From contig NC_081412.1 of the NCBI RefSeq assembly GCF_030272615.1, forward strand, positions 694,842,083 to 694,906,082: 64,000 nt of DNA. The letters are read 5' to 3'. Shown in pieces: positions 22,122 to 34,949 of this stretch (its first letter is position 1; every line of letters starts with the position of its first letter). The notes under the pieces are model-generated. The model did not search any database. It was not told the origin of the DNA and worked only from the letters and a program-made list of their open reading frames with translations. The position numbers and the translations under genes are program-made. The stretch comes from Cryptomeria japonica. Taxonomy: Eukaryota > Streptophyta > Pinopsida > Cupressales > Cupressaceae.

Positions 22122-23603
22122 TGTTGGCATTATGTGAATTGGCATGAGGACACAATGACATTGTATGTTGTCATTGATGTCAATATGCTGAAAAGGAGAG
22201 AACCAGTATATGTGAGAACCAGTATGTTACCAAGAACCGGTATAAAACTATGAACTAGTATATGTGCCAAAGTGAAGCGGTGTGTTTGTTTAAAGAGAAC
22301 CTACATATGGCTATGGGAACCAACATATGGAAGCTTTGTATGACTACCAGTTGGTAGTCTCAACTTCAGGGTTTCTAGTTGAAGTGCTTCAAGCCTATGT
22401 GGCTCAACCAGTGACTTTGTGATGAGTTAGCATTGTAGTGAAGAACAGATTGTGTTTCCATGTCAGCCTTGTGTGCATGAAGGATCTTGCATGAAGGATA
22501 TTGTTCCCATCTACCTCAGGAATGTGCAAAGTCTATAAATGGTGATAACGCATGATGGGTTATCAGCCGCCATGAAATCGGTGGAAAATGAACAATGGAG
22601 AACATCTTGAGATTGGATCAAGACTATTGCATTTAATTCAATGTTCTCAATGGTCAGGATTGAACCGTTTGAATTCCTTAACCTAATAGGTTTAGGGTTT
22701 AGGGTTTATGCTACCGACCTATCTATTTCCTATAAGGTCGATGTTGTGTTTCTTTCTGAAGTTGTTGGCAAAAGTTGTGTGTGTGTATCCAAGAGAAGAG
22801 ATACGTGATTCTTGCAAGACCAGAAGAGAGAAGTGATACCTATAGAGTGTAAGTGCAGAAGGTGAAGAGGTGCTAAAGCGGATCTGCATTGGCATTGAGT
22901 GTTGTTACTAGATCAGTGTAATACCTATTAATCTCTAACCACCTCAACAGTTGGGAAATCCCTTAACAGGGTAGTTTTAACTGGCTTACTATAAATCCTT
23001 TAATAGGGTGACTCGAAACCATTAAGTTCTTGAAATCCTCTAACAAGGTTTAACCCTTAACCAGGTATTCTAGCCATCCCTTAACCGGGTGATCCCTAAC
23101 AGGATTGGTTCTTAACAGAACCTATTGTATTATCCTTTAACCGAACAAGGCTCCTAATAGAGCAGACTTCTAAAGAGTTCAAAATAGCTTGAGGGTATTC
23201 ATCCCCACCATGGTTTTTCCCAGTTGGGTTTCCACATGAAAAATTTGTGTGTTATGTGTGGTGATATTCTTGTGATGGTTTGAGTGATTTGTGTTTGAAG
23301 GTAAATCATGTTGATCTAGTTGCTTATATATCTTTTGATGATAGATTACTTGTTCATGCACTGGGGTGAAAGGGAAATGAAGCATTAGAATGTATGAAAA
23401 GATAAGTGTCAACTGGTTTATGCTTGTCTCAGTTATTCTGGGTTTCGTCGGTTGTACTCTATTTACGACTGGTGTTACTATTTGTCTATTGAAGCATAGT
23501 GTCTACTGACAAACTGGTTTAGGATTATGTTTTTGCCTGTACTGATTCACCCCCCCCCCTCTCAGTACTAGTTTGATACCATCCGCTCATCATTGAGTTA
23601 TCA
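22122..23603 (+). repeat. E3 3' LTR
   Basis: A 1,482-bp LTR paired with 16218-17710. The C run of its hairpin loop is expanded. Confidence 0.94.
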
Positions 23604-23608
23604 TAAAT

Positions 23609-24368
23609 GCGAGTAACCTCAAATTTCATCTTGCATTTAGCATATGAAGCAAGTTAGAATTGAAGGGGATTTGGTGAATGTTGAGCTAAAGGTGATATCT
23701 CTTCCCGAGAAAGATGGAGGCGAATTTCACATTGAAGACGAGGAAGCAAATTTGGGCTTTTCAAGGTGAGGTGACATTCAAACGGCTCAAAGGTCTTTTT
23801 AACTTTTGGGGTGATTCTCCCATATTGTGTTTTTTCTGATATTGGGGAAGGTGTTTATAAAATGAAACACATATATCAAACCAAAATGGATATATATTCA
23901 CTCATTTTGGCTTGGGAATTGGAAGTGGAGGAAAGCATTGCAGTAGTTCGTAGGGTGGTGGAATTTCTTTTTCCAACACAATTTTGTGAAGGGTTAGAAA
24001 CTTGCTTGGAAAGGGCAGTATTAGGTGAGGGTTTGATATAGGTGAGGGAGAAGAAAATGAAGATGAAGGGGTGAAATAAAAAATCATACCCTTCCTTCAA
24101 TGGGAATTGGTTATGTGTGCCTACCATCGCAAGGTGGAGGCAAAGAATGGATGGGAGGCAATGAAGTTGTTGATTCAGATTAAAGAACTGGATGTAGTCA
24201 TTGAAATAGTTAGGGAGGAGGTGAAGGGAGCCAGAAGAACTCTTCAACTAAGGAGGCTGAGAGTGGAAGTGGTGTCAAGGTTGGGAGTGGGAATGGGACC
24301 AATTAGGCATTGAAGGTGGCTTCTGAAATTTTGCAGCAATGGTGACAAATAGGGTGGGGTGTGGTGTG
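23609..24368 (+). other. Host DNA between E3 and E4, unrecognised coding-like pieces
   Basis: This segment joins in the original host to 16140-16217 on the left and 31095-31301 on the right. A frame at about 23647-23765 ends at AAG/GTGAGG, a plausible splice donor. A second frame at 23811-24041 also reads as protein-like (LILAWELEVEESIAVVRRVV). I do not recognise either, and both could be chance or part of an old LTR. Confidence 0.3.
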
Positions 24369-24373
24369 GTTTT

Positions 24374-25448
24374 TGTTAGGTCCCAGAGACAATTGAGAGG
24401 GGGCGGGGGGGGGGGGTGGGGGGGTGAATCAGTTGTCAAATAAATTCAAACCAAAAACTTATTAACCAACTTAATGCTTAATACCGGTAAACCAGTTAAG
24501 TATGTCGGTAGACAGTTTTAATAGTAAACTGCTATACTGGTAAGGATTAATGCATGAAACATAAACATAAAGTCATCCACAACACATGACACCAATATTT
24601 GTATGTGGAAACCCTATAAGGGGAAAAACCATAGTGGGAAACCTTACCCACAATCAGATGATACTACTGCAGATAGTGAGTGTACATAAATGGGGTTTGC
24701 ACATGCAGAAAGGCCAATAGCCTAGAGCTCACTGCTCAATCACAAAATGGGAGTCACACTGACTATAGTTGGATGGTTAGATCCAATAAGAATGTACTAC
24801 ACAAAATAGCATCTTCATATGCTTGATTCAGTACCGGTGTAATGCTGATATGCTTCTACAAAAACCTAACTTCACCTTCAAATGATGTGTTCGTGTATAT
24901 CTTTCTTGATCTCACATATACCTTCACTTAATTCTTTTTCGCATTCCACACTTGATCTTACAAATAAGATCTTACATTTATACCATACCCTAAGACCAAT
25001 TTTAGTAGGTCGGCTCTACAAGATATTACAATAAAAACATTTTACATACAATATAAAATCTGATGCAATAACCGATTGAACATGTCAACTTAATGCATTT
25101 ACAACAATAATAAATCATCTCCATAGCATGCCATGCTGATCTGGAAAAGATAAACCTGCTGGTGTAACCCTAGATAACCTGGACCTATTTGCCGGTAAAA
25201 GCAAATATGCAAATATGAATATACCAATGATTATTTCTTCAAAATAAAGTGTCCACATGATGTCTTCAATATTACCAAGTGTCTTCCATATCATTCTAGG
25301 TACTGGTGAACAATATATCTTGTCAGTGAACCATATACCAGTAACTGTTGCACAGTTTACTACTTGCCGGTGAATGTTGTTGGATCTCCAAAGTAGGTGT
25401 ATTAGTAGGTGTTGACATCAATGACAAAACCATACCAAAATACCAACA
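24374..25448 (-). repeat. E4 3' LTR (left copy)
   Basis: A 1,075-bp LTR. The hairpin loop at 24388-24437 is expanded to a long G run on the + strand compared with the right copy. Confidence 0.94.
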
Positions 25449-25746
25449 ATCTCCCCCTTTGGCATTGATGGCAACACAAGATGGAAAAACCACCAAAGTG
25501 CCAAAACAGAAATGCCAAATATAAAAACCAACAATCTCCATTTCTCCCCATGGGAGTAACAATATCAATCTCTCATACCAATTTCTCCTTAAATGTGTTT
25601 TTTCAAAATCTCTCCCCCTTTGACATCAAAATAATGTGTTTTTCCATAGATATCTCTCCCCCTTTGACATCAAATGCCAAAGTGACAAAAAGTCAAGTTC
25701 ATACAAAATACCAACCAATTCAATATACCAACTACTCCCCCTAAGA
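25449..25746 (-). promoter_or_regulatory. E4 multiple polypurine tracts
   Basis: On the + strand CTCCCCCTT-type blocks occur at about 25449-25465, 25611-25622, 25655-25665 and 25735-25746. Their complements are AAAGGGGGAG tracts. Four tracts between pol and the LTR match the Sirevirus multi-PPT pattern. Confidence 0.85.
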
Positions 25747-28700
25747 AGTAGCTTCCTCATCAAATACCAGAATAAAAGATTGTCCATTTAATTCTGTCGG
25801 TTGATGACAATCATCAACTATCTAAGTCTCTATTGGTGGTGGTATGACTCCAAGTTGATCTTTGAGATACTCAAAAGTCTCCTTAGGCAAAGGTTTTGTG
25901 AAAATATCTGCAAGCTATTCTTTAGTATTCACATAAACCAGTTTTATCTCCTTTTCTTCAACTTTTTCCCTTAGAAAATTCAGTTTGATAGAAACATGTT
26001 TTGTTTTAGAATGTAATACCTGATTCTTAGATATATCAATTACTGCAGTGTTATCACAGTATATAGTAATAGGTTCCTTGCATTTTACCTTTATGTCTTT
26101 CAACATTTGCTCAAGCCATAATACCTGTGTACAGTTTGTTGTTGTTGCAACATATTTTGATTCTACTATTGATAAAGATGTACAACTCTATTTCTTACTC
26201 ATCCAAGAAACTAATCTCTTTCCAAGAAAGAATGCTCCTCCAGTGCTTCTCTTTCTATCATTTATATCTCCTACCCAATTTTCATCTATGTATGCACATA
26301 GATCAAAATTTTCATCTCTAGGATACCACAATCCAAGATTTTTTGTGCCTTGTAAGTACGGGAAAATCCTTTTCACTGCTAATTCATGATTTTCCCTAGG
26401 ATTACTCTGAAATCTAGAAACAATACATAGTGCATTCATAATATCAGGCTTGGTTTGTGTCAAATATAGTAAACCTCCTATCATAGATTTGTATCTAGTT
26501 GGATTAATAGGTGTAGATTCATCTCTTTGAGATAATTTGTCATTTGTAGTCATAGGTGTGCTTACCAGTTTAGAGTTCTCCATCCCAAATTTCTTTAGTA
26601 ATTCTTTCAAGTACTTGGATTGACTAAAAAATATACCTTTATCAGTCTGAGAAATCTACAAACCTAAAAAGAATTTTATTTCACCAATCATAGACATTTC
26701 AAATTCTTGCTGCATTTCAAGTGAAAATTCCTTACATAATCCATCTTCTCCTCCAAAGATTATATCATCAACAAATAATTCAATAATCAAGATGTCATCA
26801 TTAGTTACTTTGTAGTATAAGTTTCTATCTACATTTCCTTTAGTAAAACCAATCTTTAAAAGATACTTATCCAACCTTGCATACCAAGCTCTTAGGGCTT
26901 GTTTCAATCCATACAGAGCTTTCCTTAACCTGCAAACCATATCATTGTCATATGTCAAATAAAATCCATCAAGTTGTTCAATATATACTTCTTCTTCAAG
27001 ATCTCCATTCAAAAATGCACATTTAATATCCATTTGATAAACTTTGTAATCCTTGTGAGCTGCAAAAGCCAAGAATAATCTAATTGCCTCAATTCTGGTT
27101 ACCAGTGCAAAGGTTTCATTGTAATCAACTCCTTCTTTCTGAGAATATCCCTTACACACTAGTCTTGCTTTATTTCTGACAACCTTACCATCTTCATTAA
27201 GTTTGTTTCTAAATACCCATTTAGTTCCAATTACATTTTTATCTTTAGGTCGGGGAACTAATGTCCAAGTATTATTTTTCTCAATTTGTCCTAATTCTTC
27301 TTCCATAGCTTTAATCCAAAATTTATCTTCACATGCCTCATTAATAGATGATGGTTCAATTTGAGAAATAATACATACCTCTTCGTTTGCCAATCTTCCT
27401 CTTGTCATAACTCCTTTAAATTTGTTTCCAATTATCTGATCTTCAAAGTGATTCAATCTTACATACCGAGGTGTCTTAGTTTTCTATTGTTCTTCAATTA
27501 TTGTGGAATCTTCTGATGATACTAGGGTAACTGGATCTTCATTCTGTACTAGTGGATTCAGTATAGATTCATTTGTCACAATTTCTGTTGCCAGTTCATA
27601 GACTATATACCTTGAAGTTCCTTTGAATTGTTCATCAATCTTTACATTTGTACTCTCAACAATTTTCTGCAATCTTTTATTAAAACATCTATATGCCTTT
27701 CTCTTAGATGAATAACCAAGAAATATTCCTTCGTCACTTCTAGGATCAAATTTACCAATATACTCATGTCTTCTAATATAACATTTACTTCCAAAAATTC
27801 TAAAATACTTAAGAGTAGGAGTATTACCAAACCATAGTTCATGAGGGGTCTTACCGGTTTCACCTTTGATGTGAACTTTGTTGAATGTATAGACAGCAGT
27901 GCTTACTGCCTCTCTCCAATACACATGTGGTGGATTTGCTTCTGATAATGTACTTCTAGCTACATCCAAGATAGTTATGTTTTTCCTTTCAACAACTCCA
28001 TTCTGCTATGGTGTTCGAGGTGTTGATAACTATCTTTTGATTCCATTCACTTCACAGAATGTATTAAAGTCCTTAGATGTGAATTCTCCTCCTTGATTTG
28101 ATCTTAAACATTTGATTTTCTTACTAGTTTCATTTTCAACCATTGCTTTGAATAGTTTGAACTTTCCAAGTGCTTCTGATTTCTCTCTAAGAAAAGTAAC
28201 CCAACACATTCTAGAATAATCATCAATAATTAGCATGAAATATCTATCACCTTGTAAGCTTCTAGTTCTAGCTGGACCACATAAATCAGTGTGAATTAAA
28301 TCAAGAGCATTATTGGATTTTGCTAGAATACTTTTCAAACTAGCTCTAACTTGTTTTCCAAATTGACATTCCTTACAAATTGTATTCTAAGGTTTCACAA
28401 TTTTAGGTAGATCTCTAATTGCCTTAGAAGTACTGATTTTTACCATGCAATCAAAGTTTACATGACATAGTCTCTTATGCCATAACCAACTTTCATCTAT
28501 ATGTGGAATTAAGCATGCCTTTTCACTATTATTCAAATGAAAGATATTGCCTCTAGTCTAATTACCGGTTGCAATTTCCAAACCAGTTCTATTCATGATT
28601 TTGCATTTTCCATTTTTAAATTGTAAATGAAATCCCTTCTCAACTAATTGACCAACACTTAAAAGATTATGCTTTAATCCTTCAACATAGTAGACATTGT

Positions 28701-29977
28701 CAGTGTTATGTTTACCATCAAGAGATATTGAACCCTTCCCTTTGATTGAATAGGCTTTGTCATCTCCAAATCTTACTAAACCTCCATTGAATTCTTGAAA
28801 GTTCAAGAATTTACCTTTGTTTCCAGTCATATGATGTGAGCATCCTGAGTCAATAACCCATTCATCCTTTGCTTCAACTTTAGCTACTAGGGCTTGTTCT
28901 ACCGATTAAGCAGTAGGTGCTGGTTGATCTTTTGTTATAGCAACAAAAACCCATCCATTGTCTGTTGGATCCTCATCAGAATCATCAGTCACACCTTCAA
29001 CAGCAATGTAACAAGATTTATCTTTGTTCTTCTTAAATCTGTATCTCTGATATTCTAGGATTAGGTTTGTATGTCTTTCTAGCTTCTTCTCTTAGTCTAG
29101 CATGTCTATCAGGGCATCTTGAAGCCATATGACCAATCTTATTGTAGTTAAAACATTTAAAGGGTGTTTTACCTTCATACTTACTTCTAATTGGACCTTT
29201 TGGCATTTTCCTTGCAAATAGTGCTTCAAGCTCTTCAAGCTCTTCATTCTCCCTTCTAGATTCTTCAAGTTCTCTTGCATAAAAGGCTCTCCAGTCTAAT
29301 TTGTCAAATGATGGAGTAGATGATGTTGATGCTTTTAAGGCCAAATCAGTTTTTATAATAGCAACAGGACCAAATTCCTCAATTTCAAAAGCTGAAAGTT
29401 TTCCAATCAATGTATCCCTAGTTACTGATGTATTAGGCATTGTTTTCAACTCATTTATAGCAGTAACCTTCATTTTATATGTTGGTGGAAAACCTCTTAA
29501 GATTTTTGAAACAATTTCATCCTCACTCAAGGTTCCTCCACAACATTTGATACCCAAAACAATTTCATTTACTCTTTCCATAAAAGCAGAAATCCTTTCA
29601 TCTTCTTCCATTTTCAGATGTTCATACCTGACTCAGAAGCTTTCAAGTTTTGCAATTTTGACTATGGAATCTCCTTCATTCAGTGTTTCCAAGTGATCCC
29701 AAATAGCTTTAGCAGTAGACCTATCTGATAATCCCATGATTTGTTGATCTGATAATGCGCTCAAAAGTGCTTCTCTTGCTTTGCAATCATTTTCTTCATC
29801 TTTGGCTAAAGTAGTTGGAGCAGTCTGACTAGCTATAGTAGCAGTATAACCATTCTTAGTAACTTCTCAGATGTCTTTAACAATGCAATTCAATTGTGTC
29901 TCCATTCTGATCTTCCATATCCCATAGTTGGTTCCATCAAGTTTAGGACTGTCCTTCCTAAAATAATTAGTAGACAT
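25741..29977 (-). pseudogene. E4 gag-pol polyprotein (Ty1/Copia order), inactivated
   Basis: The frame starts at ATG 29977 (MSTNYFRKDSPKLDGTNYG) and ends at TAG 25741-25743. Gag is at 29977 to about 29030, ending in a zinc knuckle CFNYNKIGHMASRC whose second cysteine is now tyrosine. Protease is marked by DSGCSHHMTGN (about 28830). Integrase includes CKECQFGKQ and HTDLCGP. Its second catalytic aspartate reads asparagine (LRSNQGGEF), a G-to-A change. RT (about 27390-26650) has [10 protein letters not shown]. RNase H follows with IYCDNTAVIDISKN and a downstream ADIFTKPLPKETF. Stops interrupt every domain. The protein would have made the capsid, cut itself, and copied and integrated the element when intact; this copy cannot. 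Confidence 0.93.
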
Positions 29978-30019
29978 TGGATCTCCTCAAGTTGTTAAAC
30001 TTCAGCAAAAGAGGACTAA

Positions 30020-30031
30020 GATCTAATACCA
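30020..30031 (-). promoter_or_regulatory. E4 primer-binding site, decayed
   Basis: The reverse complement reads TGGTATTAGATC, two changes from TGGTATCAGAGC, two bases from the LTR. Confidence 0.75.
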
Positions 30032-30033
30032 AT

Positions 30034-31089
30034 TGTTAGGCCTCGGAGACAATTGAGAGGGGGGTGAATCAGTTGTCAAATAAATTCAAACCAAAAAATT
30101 ATTAACCAGCTTAATGCTTAATACCGGTAAACCAGTTAAGTATGTCGATAGATAGTTTTAACAGTAAATTGCTATACCGGTAAGGATTAATGCATGAAAC
30201 ATAAACATAAAGTCATCCACAACACATGACACCAATATTTGTACATGGAAACCTTGTAAGGGGAAAAATCATGGTGGGAAACCTTACCCACAATCAGATG
30301 ATACTACTGCAGATAGTAAATGTACATAAATGGGGTCTGCACATGCAGAAAGGCCAATAGCCTAGAGCTCACTGCTCAATCACAAAATGGGAGTCACACT
30401 GACTACAGTTGGATGGTTAAATCCAATAAGAATGTACTGCACAAAATAGCATCTTCATATGCTTGATTCAGTACCAATGTAATGCTAATATGCCTCTACA
30501 AAAACCTAACTTCACCTTCAAATGATGTCTTTGTGTATATCCCTACTTGATCTCGAATATACCTTCACTTAATTCTTTTTCGCATTCCACACTTGATCTT
30601 ACAAATAAGATCTTACATTTATACCATACCCTAAGACCAATTTTAGTAGGTCGGCTCTACAAGATATTACAATAAAAACATTTTACATACAATATAATAT
30701 CCGATGCAATAACCGATTGAACATGTCGGCTTAATACATTTACAATAATAATAAATCATCTCCATAGCGTGCCATGCTGATCTAGAAAAGATAAACCTAT
30801 CAGTGTAACCCTAGATAACCTGGACCTATTTGCTGGTAAAAGAAAATATGAAAATATGAATATACCAATGATTATTTCTTCAAAATAAAGTGTCCACATG
30901 ATGTCTTCAATATTACCAAGTGTCTTCCATATCATTCCAAGTAGCGGTGAACAATATATCCTGCCAGTGAACCATATACCAATAACTATTGCATAGTTTA
31001 CTGCTTGCTGGTGAATGTTGCTGGATCTCCAAAGTAGGTGTATTAGTAGGTGTTGACATCAATGACAAAACCATACCAAAATACCAACA
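30034..31089 (-). repeat. E4 5' LTR (right copy)
   Basis: A 1,056-bp LTR. On the minus strand it begins TGTTGGTATTTTGG and ends CCTAACA. The hairpin lies at 30048-30077. Confidence 0.94.
30048..30077 (-). promoter_or_regulatory. LTR-end hairpin with C-rich loop (E4, 5' LTR)
   Basis: On the minus strand the arms GACAACTGA and TCAATTGTC pair over eight of nine positions, with a G-U pair possible in RNA at the ninth. The loop is TTCACCCCCCTC, the same as in E3 although the stem differs. Confidence 0.72.
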
Positions 31090-31094
31090 GTTTT

Positions 31095-31301
31095 TATGTT
31101 TTTTGGCTAAATTTTTTCTATGTAATTATGGATAACATCTGATAGTAAATCTGGGGTCTTTTGTGTAAAGATTTTGTATTAGCTATATATTGCCAATTTT
31201 GGAGAATGACATTTTTTTGGATAGGAGAACAAACAATCAACATCATGATGTAACTAATTTTTGTATTTAATAAAATACATATTGACGCTCTGCAAAAAGG
31301 A
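31095..31301. other. Host DNA between E4 and E5
   Basis: About 200 bases of AT-rich DNA. It continues 23609-24368 once E4 is removed. Nothing recognisable is present. Confidence 0.5.
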
Positions 31302-32731
31302 TGTTAGAATATGTTAGGATGACAAACACAAACACACAAGAAACAATCCAAGTGTTAGTGTTAGAAATCACAAATCAAAGACTATCCTAAGCAAGCATAT
31401 CAAGAGAGACACAAAACACAAAATAGAAAGCTTAACCAAACTAAGAAATGCAATTAAACATCTCCAAATACCCTCCACCATGTTTGTAGCTACTCCTCCC
31501 TTGTTCCTCTCCTCTCCAAGTTCCAAATGAGTGTAGCTCTCAATAGATTTTGGCACTATTCTAGATGTCTTATGGAGATTCAAGATTAAAATTATTATGA
31601 GATGCCAATACAAGTGTAAAACAAACTAAATATGAGATGTTATTTATTTAAAAAATGTTAATTTTAGCCAAAAGATAAATGTAGATTATGCTAAAATGCT
31701 CTCTAAAATTAACTATAACTTAGATGCATACAAGATTTCAAGATTGTGGTTAGATGCTAGATGCTTGAGGCTTTGAAAATGAGGAATGTGAGCTCTATTT
31801 ATAGGTAAAATGGGGCAATGGATGGTTGAGATTGAGTAATCTCAACAAGGGTCAGTATTGATTGGTTTATGATCCATGTGAGAGATTTCAACCCAATCCT
31901 AGGATGACAAATGTCAACATGAGATGGGTTGAGGGGAGAGGGAAGAAGCATTAAATGCTTGACATGACTTGAAGGTTAACTTGGGAGGTAAGGTTAATGT
32001 TGAGTTGAATGAATAAAGTCGTTATCCAATAAATAATGCCTTTATCTAATAGATAAACTCTTGTGCAAGAGTTAGTGATGATAACTATGGTCAAAGCAAT
32101 AAATGCTTGAAGAGACCCATGAGTCAAATAAGGGTTGAGTTAGAGGTAAAGTCTCTAACCATGTGGGTGAGTTGAGTTAGCCATAAATGGTTATGTAAGA
32201 GCCATTAGTGGTTTGGAAGACTTTAGGGGTTAGCTTGTTGAACACATAAAGCATTAAATGCTTTTCAAAGACTTTGGAGGCTTTGAGAAGTGACTTCAAG
32301 TTGCTTAGGAATGTGACAATAATTAGGGGATGGGATTAGGCTAATTAGGAGTGTTTAGAAGAACTTAGAAGGTGGTTAGAAGAGTCTAGAAGGGGATTTA
32401 GGATTGCAAGTGGGTTTGGTGGGTGAGGGAAAATAGGATTTTAATTAAAATAAAATTAATTTATTTCAATTGTGGTTGCAACTTGTATTTGTAGGAGAAT
32501 GCAAGTGGGGAGGGTAGTTTGGGGATTTAAATAAATTTTTTAATTATTTATTTAAAATAGGAAAGTGGTTAAATTAAATAAATATGATTTATTCATTTAA
32601 TTGATTTAGAGGTATGGTTTAATGAATTAATTTATATAAATTGGATAATTTATTTAGTTAATAGCATAAGAGTGTAAAGATGAATTAATTAAATATTCAT
32701 TTAATTAAATGGATAGATTTATGTGACTACA
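31302..32731 (-). repeat. E5 3' LTR (single copy in window)
   Basis: On the + strand the segment runs from TGTTAGAATATG to GTGACTACA, with TG and CA ends and a PPT directly after it. The left end is inferred from the TG only, since no second copy is available for comparison. Confidence 0.7.
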
Positions 32732-32747
32732 TTTTCCCCTCTTTGAG
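32732..32747 (-). promoter_or_regulatory. E5 polypurine tract
   Basis: The complement reads CTCAAAGAGGGGAAAA followed by TGTAG. E9 has nearly the same tract at 49367-49383. Confidence 0.82.
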
Positions 32748-34844
32748 ACGGTGCGGTTTATTGCGTCGTTTCAAAGAAAGAAAAATAGGCGTGAAGAAAT
32801 ATGCCCCATAAATGTTAATTTAGTGGGTGGTATGCCCTCTCAAGAGATGGGCCAATTTTTTTTGAAAATTCGAGCGATCTCTCGAAAAAGAACGAGAAGT
32901 GGATGGGAGGTAGAATAGAAGAATTTAGAAATAATGGTGAAAGAATGGGGGAAGACGAGGTGAATACGGAGAAAGGGGTAGCCAATGAGTCAAAGTGTCC
33001 CGATTGAGTCAAAGTGTGACAGTTGATGTTAGTTGTTCACTTGGACAAGATAAAGTCTGAGTAAGTGAATCAAATTGACCTATTGTGACTTAGACAATTG
33101 ATGTAATGGTCCAATGAAGTCAAGGTATTTGAAGTAAAATACTCATTGAGACTTAGACAATTGATGTAATTGTCCAGGTTGATTGTGTTTGATTGGTTGA
33201 TCAATTGATAGTGTTTGCATTGTAGGTTGCTTATGGTGAATCATAGCAGCCCCGTTGAGACTAGGTCATTACGATCAATGTTTGTTATAGTATAGGTTTG
33301 CCATGATCGATTACCTATTGATACCCGAAGATACTTGATCAAAGTATCTATTGATAGTCTAGGTGTGTTTGAGTCGATGTGCCTATGTAGACAAAGTAAA
33401 TTTCTTGGCTTGTAGGATGACCAAGGATGGGAAGCACAACCCCTCCTGTTAAAGATGGTTGGTGATGAATGTAGCTTGAGTCGGTTGATGGGAAACAATG
33501 AAGGGATTATGATGATGTTGATGATCAAGATAGGGAGGGTGAGGAGGGGATTCAATGTTAGATAGAAGATATGGAGGACCTATTCCTATGAAATAAGAGA
33601 GAAATAGAGTATGCACTATCATTACTATGTATGAATGATATGCAGCTATATGGATGTATGGATGGATGGAATGCAAGGAAATGCAATATATACAGATGAG
33701 ATGGAATGACAATCCATAGTGATTTATTTTCCATCATTGAGCATGGTAGTATCAATCTTGGACAACGAAGTTTGGAGCATTGTACCTATAAGCAAGTAGT
33801 ATAAACAAATAATATGGACCCTCCATTCTGGTTCATGTGTAGATGGTCAAGGTATATGTTGTAGTCAGTAAGCCATGGTGATCGATGACTAGATTTTTGC
33901 ATATGATCACATAGCTTAGTGAACTTCCCACATAGACACCATTAGTACATACCTCAGAACTTCATTGGAATAATTCACAAATAATAAACAAAATGCTACT
34001 TATGAACCATCCCAACTACTCTAATCACTTGTGGATATCCCGGAGTAGCATAGGAACCTGGTATAAATGAATAGATAACTTATCAAACCGACCAAGTACT
34101 TGATAACTTAAATAGAATTTTCTGGTCAAAGAAAATGTTATCATGTCTTTTTTTTGGTAAGGAAGGATATATCCTTGTTTAAGACAATTTTTGTGTAGCT
34201 GTGTTGATTGATTGGTTGATTTGATAAGTGATCATCATTTTGAGTAGCTCAAAATGCTTGTTTGATGTATTTTTGTGATGTGTAAGTACAAAGGTTTTTA
34301 TGCGTTGCTATGTTTTGGATTGATTTTTTATGTTTTATGATGTTTTTTGGATTTTGTGAGTGTTTTACGAATGTTTTTGGATTTTGTGAGATGTTTTTTT
34401 ATTTTTTTTGGATTTTCTGAGACAGTTTTGAATGAATAACTCAATGAATCACAAGTAATGTAGAATCCACTTCCATCAATAGGCTAAGAGAATTTCCCCC
34501 AGTTTAGATATTACTATGAAAAGCAGGATGTAGGATGCATGAAGTACTATCCTTGATTGCAGATCAATAACAAGCCATGGTTTGACTAATGGATGAATGA
34601 ATGAAATGGATGTGATCACAACAAGTCTAAAAGACAATGGAGCCATAGCCTTTACGAGTGGCACCTGTTTGCTAGGTTTTCACCATCGCACTTACCCAAG
34701 GTGTCATTGGAGTGGTTGTTCCCTGTTTGGATGCATGATTTATCTTTAATATTTTTTGATTTTTTTGTATTTTCTTCAAGACTTTTATCTGAATGTTTTT
34801 GGTGTATTTCCTCATATGTATTGGAGCCTAATTCTCTGTACAAC
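32748..34844 (-). other. E5 3' non-coding region
   Basis: About 2.1 kb between the pol stop and the PPT without a convincing frame. It contains T-rich repeats with GTTTTTGGATTTTGTGAG units (34320-34430). It also has a conserved block at 34661-34700 (CCTGTTTGCTAGGTTTTCAC and following) that recurs in E9 at 58713-58772. Confidence 0.6.
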
Positions 34845-34949
34845 TTATGTATGAAACATTTTGAGGTCCATGTTGTTGATCGGATCTGCAAGCAGTTCTC
34901 CTTCTGAAGTAGCCAACTGATATGCCCTTGACCCAAATACAACAGTGAT
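34845..34949 (-). pseudogene. E5 pol, C-terminal end of integrase (distal piece)
   Basis: The minus-strand frame encodes VFGSRAYQLATSEGELLADP and ends NMDLKMFHT before a TAA at 34845-34847. This is the typical end of plant Ty3/Gypsy pol, where the integrase C-terminal module reads GPY-x-V then GAY-x-L and finishes near LK-x-FY. The upstream half lies beyond E6 at 37729-37953. Confidence 0.8.

Larger units (their letters stand above)
16218..23603 (+). mobile_element. E3: complete but inactive Copia/Sirevirus-type element
   Basis: LTRs at 16218-17710 and 22122-23603 start TGTTGGCATT and end GTTATCA. They are flanked by identical TAAAT duplications (16213-16217 and 23604-23608). The PBS is TGGTATCAAAGC (17713-17724), and multiple PPTs precede the 3' LTR. 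The interior encodes Gag, protease, integrase, RT and RNase H in the Ty1/Copia order, broken by stops and a frameshift. E8 is a close relative. Confidence 0.95.
24374..31089 (-). mobile_element. E4: complete but inactive Copia/Sirevirus-type element, minus strand
   Basis: LTRs at 24374-25448 and 30034-31089 are flanked by identical GTTTT duplications (24369-24373 and 31090-31094). The PPTs near 25449 and the PBS near 30031 show that the element reads leftward. Gag, protease, integrase, RT and RNase H are present with stops. It is a different subfamily from E3/E8, judging from the LTR and Gag sequence. Confidence 0.95.
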
